Part shown: positions 1 to 5,294 of the stretch, in pieces
Layout of the letters: every line of letters begins with the position of its first letter
How positions within the stretch are numbered: the first letter of the stretch is position 1
Source: Acetobacteraceae bacterium
GTDB lineage: Bacteria > Pseudomonadota > Alphaproteobacteria > Acetobacterales > Acetobacteraceae
Reading direction: 5' to 3'
Assembly: GCA_947462945.1 (NCBI GenBank)
Contig: CANHTE010000088.1
Coordinates: 1 to 6,311 of the forward strand
DNA length: 6,311 nucleotides
Translations under genes and position numbers: made by a program
Notes under the pieces: model-generated
What the model saw: only the letters and a program-made list of their open reading frames with translations
Database searches by the model: none
Told to the model about the DNA's origin: nothing

Positions 1-223
1 CGACCACGCGCTCGGCCACGGCAGCGCCGCAGATGCAGATGATCACCACATTATCGAGCACGCCCGAAAGGTCCCCCCCCCGCCGCACGCCTTGCCGCCC
101 GCGCCCGGCCAGCACCGGCAATTGCGTCCAGCCAGTCGCGCCCAGGCGATCGAGCAGGCCCGTCACCTCCTCGGCGCGAACGGCCTCGACGACGATCTCG
201 ATGCGTTTGCGCGCATGCATCAT
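1..223 (-). CDS. sbtB: SbtB-type PII-like regulator of bicarbonate permease (partial, 3' end outside window)
   Basis: The first 74 residues of a PII-superfamily protein are visible; the rest lies beyond the window edge. The N-terminal strand reads RKRIEIVVEA and is followed by a helix (AEEVTGLLDRLGATGWT). Then comes a T-loop-like segment rich in Gly and Arg (GRGRQGVRRGG, residues 40-50) and the next strand (DNVVIICIC, 58-66). This order matches cyanobacterial SbtB, whose T-loop reads similarly (GGKGSRNVRSSG, from memory). In that family the trimer binds adenine nucleotides and docks on SbtA to restrain bicarbonate uptake. The ATG at 223-221 overlaps the sbtA stop in an ATGA, so the two are translationally coupled. 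A second ATG follows immediately at 220-218. A run of nine G in the sense strand (73-81) falls in the T-loop codons. The family assignment is strong from sequence plus partner. The C-terminal region, which would show any redox-sensitive loop, cannot be seen. Confidence 0.83.
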   Translation of the reverse strand, partial: MMHARKRIEIVVEAVRAEEVTGLLDRLGATGWTQLPVLAGRGRQGVRRGGDLSGVLDNVVIICICGAAVAERVV

Positions 224-1185
224 GGGCCAATCCCCGCGAGGCGAATCCACAACGGAATGCCGATCAGGATATTGAAGGGGAAGGTGATGGCCACGGATAG
301 GGTCACGTAGATGCCCGCATCGGCACGCGGCAAGGCCAGGCGCATGGCCGCCGGCACGGCAATGTAACTGGCCGAACCGCCCAGCACCGCCATCAAGGCC
401 ACCCCCCCCGGCGAAAGCCCGACCAACCCGCCGGTGATGAGGCCTGCCGCGCCGCCGATCAGCGGCATGATCAACCCAAAGCTGATCAGCGGCAAAGGCA
501 GCCCCTTGCCGCTGGCGCGCAATTGCCGCACCGCCATCAGCCCCATCTCCAGCAAAAAGAGGCACAGCGCGCCCGGGAAGAGCGCCTCGGTGAAAGGGGC
601 CAATTGGCGGCGCCCGGGCTCACCCGCCAGATAGCCGATCAGAAAGCTGCCCATCAGCAGCACCACCGGGCCGTTCAGCAGCACTTCGCGCGCCAGCTTG
701 CCGGCATGCAGCTTGGGGGCATCGGCGCTGCCGCCCAACCGGGCCAGCAGCAGCGCGGTCAGGATGGCGGGCGTTTCCATCACCGCCAGCACCGCCGGCA
801 TGAAACCCTCCTGCGCAACGCCCAGCGTCACCAGCGTTCCCGAGGCGGCGGCGAAAGTGACCACGCTGACCGAGCCGTAATGGCCCGAGACGGCGGCCGC
901 CGTCTCCCGATCCAGCCGGGAGGCGAGGCGGAGCAGCAGGAAGGCCGGCAAGGGCAGCAGAAAAGACAGCAGCACACCGGCCCCCAGCGCCGCCCCCAGC
1001 CCCTCGGCCGCGCCCGGCATGGCCAAGGCCGCGCCACCCTTCAGCCCGATGGCGACCATCAGGTAGAGCGAAAGACTGCGCGCCAGCGCCTCGGGCACGG
1101 AAAGCTCGGCGCGCAAGGCGCCGGCGCCAAAACCGAGCGCGAAGAACATGACGGGCGGCGGGATCAGGGTGATGAGGCTGGACAC
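220..1185 (-). CDS. sbtA: SbtA-type sodium-dependent bicarbonate permease
   Basis: A 321-residue inner-membrane permease of the SbtA (Sbt_1) family, which in cyanobacteria imports bicarbonate with sodium. The N-terminal helix (PPPVMFFALGFGAGALRAEL, 10-28) and GLKGG (47-51) are typical. The two pseudo-symmetric halves carry the conserved core segments SGHYGSVSVVTF (100-111) and GGSASYIAVPAAMR (269-282). LEMGL (212-216) and TFPFNILIGIPL (301-312) are also family hallmarks. Roughly ten hydrophobic segments can be picked out. It is shorter than the ~374-residue Synechocystis protein, mainly in the central loop, as is common outside cyanobacteria. The start is GTG at 1185. An in-frame TAG at 1197-1195 rules out a longer form, and a purine-rich AGGGACGGGG lies just upstream. 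The stop overlaps the sbtB-like start by 4 bases. Its pairing with a PII-like gene supports real bicarbonate or anion transport under nucleotide control. The exact substrate in this organism is inferred. Confidence 0.9.
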   Translation of the reverse strand: MSSLITLIPPPVMFFALGFGAGALRAELSVPEALARSLSLYLMVAIGLKGGAALAMPGAAEGLGAALGAGVLLSFLLPLPAFLLLRLASRLDRETAAAVSGHYGSVSVVTFAAASGTLVTLGVAQEGFMPAVLAVMETPAILTALLLARLGGSADAPKLHAGKLAREVLLNGPVVLLMGSFLIGYLAGEPGRRQLAPFTEALFPGALCLFLLEMGLMAVRQLRASGKGLPLPLISFGLIMPLIGGAAGLITGGLVGLSPGGVALMAVLGGSASYIAVPAAMRLALPRADAGIYVTLSVAITFPFNILIGIPLWIRLAGIGP

Positions 1186-1206
1186 GCCCCGTCCCTAGCC
1201 GGAACC

Positions 1207-1225
1207 GGCGGTTGCGGGAACCGCC
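1207..1225. promoter_or_regulatory. 7-bp inverted repeat upstream of sbtA
   Basis: GGCGGTT (1207-1213) and AACCGCC (1219-1225) form a perfect 7-bp inverted repeat around a 5-base spacer. It lies 21 bases upstream of the sbtA GTG in the divergent intergenic region. GGAACCG also occurs twice as a direct repeat (1201-1207, 1217-1223). It could be a regulator site or a hairpin in the sbtA leader transcript. No known operator consensus is matched, so the function is inferred from position only. Confidence 0.35.
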
Positions 1226-1245
1226 CAGGGCGCCATCGGGGCCAA

Positions 1246-1257
1246 GGTTGACCAACC
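1246..1257. promoter_or_regulatory. Near-palindrome GGTTGACCAACC in divergent intergenic region
   Basis: GGTTG and CAACC flank a 2-base centre, giving a 12-base dyad between the divergent sbtA and 125-residue-protein genes. It contains TTGACC, which resembles a -35 element for the rightward gene, but no convincing -10 follows 16-18 bases later. It may be an operator or part of a promoter. The assignment is weak. Confidence 0.25.
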
Positions 1258-1305
1258 CGCAAGCTTCAAGGGAGCATGCCGCCGCCACCATAGCCGAGGA
1301 TGACC

Positions 1306-1683
1306 ATGCCTGATGCCGGCCTCCTGCTCACGCCCGACGCCATGCGCAGCCGCGCGCTGGAAACCTTGGCCTCCCTGGTGGGGGGAACCTTCTGGGAGAA
1401 AATGCGGATCGAGGCGGCGGCGCGCATTCTGGTGACCGCGCGGCGGGTGGCACTGCTGGCCGAGGGCGGCCAGCTGGAAGGGGCGGCGCCCGAAAGTACC
1501 ATCAGGACACTTGCGCAGCTTTGGGATGCCAGCGCGATGACCGCCCATGAATTCGCCGAGACGCTGCAAACCGCCGAGGTCATCGACGTGCTGGCGGAGG
1601 CGCCCACCTGGGCGGAAGCGGTCTGGGCCGCGCAGGGCGGCGTGACCGAGGCTGAAAAAGCGGTCCTGCTCCAGCGCGTCTGA
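1306..1683 (+). CDS. Unrecognised 125-residue helical protein
   Basis: I do not recognise this family. The frame encodes 125 residues, predicted mostly alpha-helical, with no signal peptide, membrane segment, cysteine cluster or obvious catalytic motif. It is acidic and alanine/leucine rich. Two helix-like blocks stand out: FWEKMRIEAAARILVTARRV (about 29-48) and TAHEFAETLQTAEVIDVLAE (about 79-98). Tryptophans lie near residues 30, 73, 101 and 106. Codon third positions are strongly G/C, as in its neighbours, which supports real coding. Two in-frame ATGs exist (1300 and 1306). I choose 1306 because GAGGA at 1296-1300 lies 5 bases upstream of it and would overlap the first ATG. It is divergent from sbtA and 60 bases upstream of the PuuE-like gene, so it may be the first gene of that transcript. 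Its role is unknown. Confidence 0.68.
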   Translation: MPDAGLLLTPDAMRSRALETLASLVGGTFWEKMRIEAAARILVTARRVALLAEGGQLEGAAPESTIRTLAQLWDASAMTAHEFAETLQTAEVIDVLAEAPTWAEAVWAAQGGVTEAEKAVLLQRV

Positions 1684-1743
1684 CAGGCTGGCGCCCCGCC
1701 CGGGCCTGTTCCATGCTCCATCCACGCATCAGCACGAGGTCCC

Positions 1744-2664
1744 ATGTCCGACCATTCAGCGCGCGATTTCATCGGCTATGGCGCGAACCCGCCTGACCCC
1801 CATTGGCCGGGCGGCGCCAAGATCGCCGTCAATTTCGTGATGAACTACGAAGAAGGCTCAGAGCCTTCGGTCCAGGATGGCGAGGGCTTCACCGAGACCG
1901 GCCTGACCGAGGCGCATGGGCTGAACCAGCTGAAATCCGGCCGCGACCTGGCAGCCGAGGGCATGTTCGAATATGGCAGCCGCGTCGGCTTCTGGCGGCT
2001 GATGCGTCTGTTTCAGGAGCGCGGCCTGCCGATGACGGTCTTTGGCTGCGCCCTGGCCCTGGAGCGCAACCCCGAGGCGGCAGCCGCCATCCGCGCCAGT
2101 GGCTTCGATGTCTGCTCGCATGGCTGGCGCTGGGTGAAGCATTTCGAGTTGAGCGAGGCCGAGGAGCGCGAGCATATCCGCCTCGCCGTCGCCAGCCTGG
2201 AGAAGACCGTGGGCCACCGCCCGGATGGCTGGTATTGCCGCTACGGACCCAGCGTGAACACCCGCCGCCTGGTCGTGGAAGAAGGCGGTTTTCTCTACGA
2301 CAGCGATTACTACGGCGATGAATTGCCGATCTGGAAGACGGTGCAGGGCAAGCCGCATCTCATCGTGCCCTATTCGCTGACCAATAATGACGGGAAATAC
2401 GCCGGCTGGATGGGCACCTCGGAGGATTGGTTTTCCTACATCCGTGATGCCTTCGACATGCTGTATGAGGAGGGTGCGCGGGGGCGGCCCAAGATGATGT
2501 CCATCGGGCTGCATATGCGCCTCATCGGCCACCCGGCGCGGGCCATGGGGTTGCGCCGGGTGTTGGATCATATCGCCGCGCGCCGCGATGTCTGGATCAC
2601 GCGACGGGTCGATATCGCCCGGCACTGGATGGCAACGCATCCCTACCAGGCACCGCGCGATTGA
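1744..2664 (+). CDS. PuuE-like allantoinase / polysaccharide deacetylase-fold hydrolase
   Basis: A 306-residue cytoplasmic hydrolase of the PuuE branch of the NodB-fold (polysaccharide deacetylase) superfamily. Characterised PuuE opens the allantoin ring to allantoate without a metal cofactor. Family landmarks are RDFIGYGANPPDPHWPGGAK (7-26), NYEEGSE (34-40), FEYGSRVGFWRLMRLF (75-90), DVCSHGWRW (122-130), VNTRRLVVEEGGFLYDSDYY (171-190), and MSIGLHMRLIGHPAR (252-266). The usual metal-binding Asp pair is replaced by NYEEG. The second His of the SHxxxH motif is Trp130, as in metal-independent PuuE. The length matches the family (~305-310). GAGG lies 4 bases before the ATG. The segment WYCRYGPSVNTRRL differs from the classic PuuE version as I remember it, so the substrate may not be allantoin. 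It is followed by a small amidase subunit and an amidase, which suggests ring opening followed by amide hydrolysis. The family call is firm; the exact reaction is inferred. Confidence 0.85.
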   Translation: MSDHSARDFIGYGANPPDPHWPGGAKIAVNFVMNYEEGSEPSVQDGEGFTETGLTEAHGLNQLKSGRDLAAEGMFEYGSRVGFWRLMRLFQERGLPMTVFGCALALERNPEAAAAIRASGFDVCSHGWRWVKHFELSEAEEREHIRLAVASLEKTVGHRPDGWYCRYGPSVNTRRLVVEEGGFLYDSDYYGDELPIWKTVQGKPHLIVPYSLTNNDGKYAGWMGTSEDWFSYIRDAFDMLYEEGARGRPKMMSIGLHMRLIGHPARAMGLRRVLDHIAARRDVWITRRVDIARHWMATHPYQAPRD

Positions 2665-2687
2665 CGGGAGCGCGCGGCGCCTGCCAA

Positions 2688-2710
2688 GCTGCGCACCGGG
2701 AGAGCGCAGC
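2688..2710 (+). other. Intercistronic hairpin candidate
   Basis: GCTGCGC (2688-2694) and GCGCAGC (2704-2710) form a perfect 7-bp stem with a 9-base loop. It begins 24 bases after the PuuE-like stop and ends before the small leader frame. No U-run follows, so it is not a typical intrinsic terminator. It could stabilise or attenuate the transcript between the first gene and the overlapping downstream trio. Confidence 0.35.
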
Positions 2711-2744
2711 GCACGGGCAACAGGCTTTGGTCTGGAGATTCCGC

Positions 2745-2786
2745 ATGCGCCCTGCACCCATCCTCATCCTGATCTTCGCCGCATGA
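2745..2786 (+). CDS. 13-codon leader-like reading frame coupled to the AtzG-like gene
   Basis: A very short frame encodes MRPAPILILIFAA and stops. It has a well-placed Shine-Dalgarno GGAG (2734-2737) 7 bases before its ATG. Its TGA overlaps the ATG of the AtzG-like gene as ATGA (2783-2786). The AtzG-like gene lacks a good Shine-Dalgarno of its own, so translation of this frame may deliver ribosomes to it. The peptide resembles the start of a signal sequence, so it may instead be the remnant of a lost gene. The frame is real in the sequence; expression and function are inferred. Confidence 0.4.
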   Translation: MRPAPILILIFAA

Positions 2787-2980
2787 CGTCCGAGCTGGAA
2801 CTGGATTTCCAATCGGCCCTGCGGGTTGCCGGCATCACCATCGCGCCCGAGCGCTATGGCATCATGCTGGAGGCCTATCGCTCCTGGAGGGCGCTGGCCC
2901 TCGTGCTGGATGAGCCCACGCCCTACGCGCATGAGCCCGCCGCCGCCCCGCACCCTGTGCCAAGCCCGGTGCGCGCGTGA
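2783..2980 (+). CDS. AtzG/GatC-like small subunit of amidase (DUF4089 type)
   Basis: A 65-residue protein that fits the AtzG-like (DUF4089) family of small proteins encoded next to amidase-signature hydrolases. AtzG is a GatC-like partner that stabilises the 1-carboxybiuret hydrolase AtzE. The N-terminal helix ELELDFQSALRVAGITI (4-20) is followed by a second amphipathic helix (YGIMLEAYRSWRALALVLD, 25-43). The tail is an extended Pro/Ala-rich segment containing the EPAA motif (51-54), which in such proteins wraps the large subunit. The ATG at 2783 gives the length expected for the family. Its stop overlaps the amidase GTG start in a GTGA, the tightest evidence for a stoichiometric partner. There is no GatB gene nearby, so this is not a tRNA amidotransferase set. 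The family call rests on pattern and context and is moderately secure. Confidence 0.72.
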   Translation: MTSELELDFQSALRVAGITIAPERYGIMLEAYRSWRALALVLDEPTPYAHEPAAAPHPVPSPVRA

Positions 2981-4374
2981 TACCCGCCCCGGTACCCTCC
3001 CTCGCCGAGGCTTCGGCCGGCATCGCAGCCGGCACCCTCTCCCCCATCGCGCTGACCGAAGCGGCGCTGGCCCGCATCGCGGCGCTGGAGCCGCGTCTGA
3101 ACGCCTTCATCACGCCGACGGCCGAGCGCGCCCGCGCCGCCGCCGCGAAAGCCGAGGCCGAGATCAAGGCAGGCCGCCGCATCGGGCCGCTGCACGGCAT
3201 CCCCTATGCGCTGAAGGACATCTATGACGTAGCGGGCGTGCGGACCACGGCGCATTCCCGCGTCCTGCTCGACAATATCGCAAGCACGGATTCAGACGCG
3301 ACGGAACGGCTGGAAGCGGCCGGGATGGTGTTGCTGGGCAAGCTCGCCACGCATGAATTTGCGCGGGGTGGCGTGAATGACAGCCTGCCTTTCCCGCGCG
3401 CGAAGAACCCCTGGAACCCGGACCATTTCGCCGGCGGCTCCTCCTCCGGCTCTGGTGCTGCGGTCTCCTCGGGGATGGTGGCGCTGGCGATGGGGTCCGA
3501 TACTGGCGGCTCGATCCGCCTGCCGGCGGCCTTTTCGGGCTGCGTCGGCCTGAAGCCCACCTATGGGCGGCTGAGTCGGCGCGGCGTCGTGCCGCTCAGC
3601 TTCGGCCTCGACCATGCCGGACCACTGACCCGCAGCGTCGAGGATTGCGCGATGGCGATGCAGGCGCTGGCAGGGTTTGACCCGCGTGACCCGGGCTCGG
3701 CCGATCAACCGGTCGGGGATTACCTGGCCGGGCTTAAATCCGGCGTGGCAGGCCTGCGCCTGGGCTATGCGCGCGCCTATGGCGTCGAGGCCGGAATTGA
3801 CGCCGAGGCGCAGGCCGCGATGGATGCCGCCGTGCAAACCCTGGCGCAACAGGGCGCCGAGATCATCGAAGTCACGCTGCCCGCGCTGCGCCGCTTCGAG
3901 GCCGCCTGCTGGACCATCCTGCATGCCGAGAGCTTCGCCATCCATCAGCAGGATTTGCGCCAGCGGCCCGAGGCCTATGGCCGCGTGACCTTCGAGCGCA
4001 TGGTGCTGGGCGCCTTCGTCACCGGGCCGCAATATGTCCAGGCGCAGCGCCTGCGCCATCAATTGACGGCCGAGGTGGATGCGCTGTTTGCGCAGGTGGA
4101 CGGCATCCTCTGCGCGCCAGCCCATGGCGCCGCGCCGGCCGCGCTGGATGTGGATGATGGCCCCTGGCGCCGCGCCCAGCCCATCACCGCCGCCTTCAAC
4201 GTGACCGGCCATCCGGCGCTGTGCCTGCCCGCGGGCTTTGCGGCCAATGGGCTGCCGCTCTCCCTGCAAATCATCGGCCGCAGCTTTGGCGAAGCAGAGG
4301 TGCTGCGCATCGCCCAGGCCTTCGAACAGGCCACCGAATGGCACAAGGCGCGCCCCCCGGAATACGCAACATGA
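2977..4374 (+). CDS. Amidase-signature hydrolase, AtzE/GatA-like
   Basis: A 465-residue cytoplasmic amidase-signature enzyme. The Ser-cisSer-Lys triad is complete: Lys80 in GIPYALKDIYDVAG, cis-Ser155 in GGSSSGSGA, and nucleophile Ser179 in GSDTGGSIRLP. The 24-residue spacing between the two serines is the same as in GatA, malonamidase and FAAH. GLKPTYGRLSRRGVVPLSFG (181-200) and DHAGPLTRSVED (202-213) complete the signature domain. The C-terminal part (about 240-465) is the variable substrate-shaping region. The start is GTG at 2977, with no good Shine-Dalgarno, overlapping the AtzG-like stop, so coupled translation is likely. With that partner it most resembles AtzE-type heteromeric amidases, which act on small amide or carbamoyl acids. 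GatA of the tRNA amidotransferase is unlikely because gatB and a normal gatC are absent. The substrate is unknown; a product of the PuuE-like enzyme is the natural inference. Confidence 0.88.
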   Translation: MIPAPVPSLAEASAGIAAGTLSPIALTEAALARIAALEPRLNAFITPTAERARAAAAKAEAEIKAGRRIGPLHGIPYALKDIYDVAGVRTTAHSRVLLDNIASTDSDATERLEAAGMVLLGKLATHEFARGGVNDSLPFPRAKNPWNPDHFAGGSSSGSGAAVSSGMVALAMGSDTGGSIRLPAAFSGCVGLKPTYGRLSRRGVVPLSFGLDHAGPLTRSVEDCAMAMQALAGFDPRDPGSADQPVGDYLAGLKSGVAGLRLGYARAYGVEAGIDAEAQAAMDAAVQTLAQQGAEIIEVTLPALRRFEAACWTILHAESFAIHQQDLRQRPEAYGRVTFERMVLGAFVTGPQYVQAQRLRHQLTAEVDALFAQVDGILCAPAHGAAPAALDVDDGPWRRAQPITAAFNVTGHPALCLPAGFAANGLPLSLQIIGRSFGEAEVLRIAQAFEQATEWHKARPPEYAT

Positions 4375-5288
4375 GTGGCCTGACGCATGAGCAGGCGCAT
4401 ATCCGCGCCCCCGCCCCCGCCGCGATGATGCATCTGGCCGGCCGCTCCGACGCCGAGGGGTTGCGGCGCCTGGCCATTCATCTGGGCCTGCTGCTGCTGA
4501 CCGGCACGCTGGTCGCGCTGCTGCCGGGCTGGTGGAAAGCCCCGGCCGTGCTGGCGCTGGGCATGGTGCAGGCCGCGCTCTTTGCGCCCTTCCATGAAAC
4601 CATGCACCAGACGGCCTTCGCCACGCGCCGCTTGAATGCCGTGGTCGGTTGGCTGGCTGGCGCGCCCTCGCTCTACAATTGGCATTTCTATCAGGTCTAT
4701 CACCTCGCGCATCACCGCCATACGCAGGACCCGCTGAAAGATCCCGAACTTCTGCATCAGGCGCCGCCCATGGAAATCCAGGGCTATTTGTGGCGCATGG
4801 TGGCGATTCGCTATTGGCGTTCGCGCTTTCGTTTCGCGGTGGATGCGCTGCGGGGGGATTTCTCGGCCTATCCGTATTTCCAGCCGGAAACGGCGCCGCG
4901 CGTGATTCGCAGCATGCGCTGGATGCTGGCTTTCGTGCTGGCCCTGGCGGTGCTGGTGGTGGCGGTGTTCGGCTGGCAGGCGCTGCTGTTGTATTGGGTG
5001 CTGCCGCAGCTGCTCGGCCAGCCGCTGCTGCGCGCCTACCTGTTCACCGAGCACACGCTCTGCTCACAGGAGCGTGACGGCCTGACCAATACGCGCACCA
5101 TGCTGACCAACCCGGCCCTGCGCCTGTTGATGTGGAACATGCCCTACCACGCCGAGCATCACCTCTACCCCTTCATTCCCTTCCACCGCCTGCCCGTGGC
5201 GCATGGAATGCTGCGCGAGAAGCTGAGCCATGTGCATCCGGGCTATGTGGATTGGCACCGCCAATTCCTGGCGCGGATCAGGGGATGA
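4371..5288 (+). CDS. Membrane fatty-acid-desaturase-family protein (diiron)
   Basis: A 305-residue integral membrane protein of the fatty acid desaturase superfamily, which uses a histidine-bound diiron centre to desaturate or hydroxylate. The histidine boxes are HETMH (75-79), HLAHHRH (111-117) and HAEHH (260-264). Extra histidines in NWH (103-105) and TEHTL (227-230) are often found in the family. Hydrophobic stretches at about 33-52, 57-73, 185-201 and 203-220 fit the usual paired membrane helices. The segment NMPYHAEHHLYPFIPFHRLP (256-275) is like that in RtxC-type and related small-molecule or lipid desaturases, so the substrate need not be an acyl lipid. The ATG at 4371 overlaps the amidase stop (ATGA). 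The open frame extends 50 codons further upstream inside the amidase gene, but the overlap start is far more plausible. Its co-translation with a hydrolase pair is unusual. The family is certain; the substrate is not. Confidence 0.87.
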   Translation: MSGLTHEQAHIRAPAPAAMMHLAGRSDAEGLRRLAIHLGLLLLTGTLVALLPGWWKAPAVLALGMVQAALFAPFHETMHQTAFATRRLNAVVGWLAGAPSLYNWHFYQVYHLAHHRHTQDPLKDPELLHQAPPMEIQGYLWRMVAIRYWRSRFRFAVDALRGDFSAYPYFQPETAPRVIRSMRWMLAFVLALAVLVVAVFGWQALLLYWVLPQLLGQPLLRAYLFTEHTLCSQERDGLTNTRTMLTNPALRLLMWNMPYHAEHHLYPFIPFHRLPVAHGMLREKLSHVHPGYVDWHRQFLARIRG

Positions 5289-5294
5289 GGCGCG

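Noticed and set aside
523..1251. A 242-codon plus-strand frame opposite sbtA
   Set aside because: The product is a Gln/Arg/His-rich string with no domain character, fully antisense to a clear transporter gene.
1683..1709. ACAGGC...GCCTGT inverted repeat just after the 125-residue gene
   Set aside because: It has a 6-bp stem with a 15-base loop and no T-run. This is too weak to call a terminator.
1858..2757. A 299-codon minus-strand frame opposite the PuuE-like gene
   Set aside because: It is antisense to a strongly conserved enzyme and has no recognisable motif.
3292..4344. A 350-codon open frame on the minus strand opposite the amidase gene
   Set aside because: It lies antisense to a gene with a full catalytic signature. 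Its product is low-complexity (Gln, His, Gly, Arg rich), as expected for a GC-rich shadow frame.
2783..4374. Reading the small protein and amidase as GatC and GatA of a tRNA amidotransferase
   Set aside because: There is no GatB gene, and the small protein looks AtzG-like rather than GatC proper. The neighbours are catabolic-type genes.
4059..5054. A 331-codon minus-strand frame across the amidase/desaturase junction
   Set aside because: It spans two real overlapping genes on the other strand, and its composition is that of a shadow frame.
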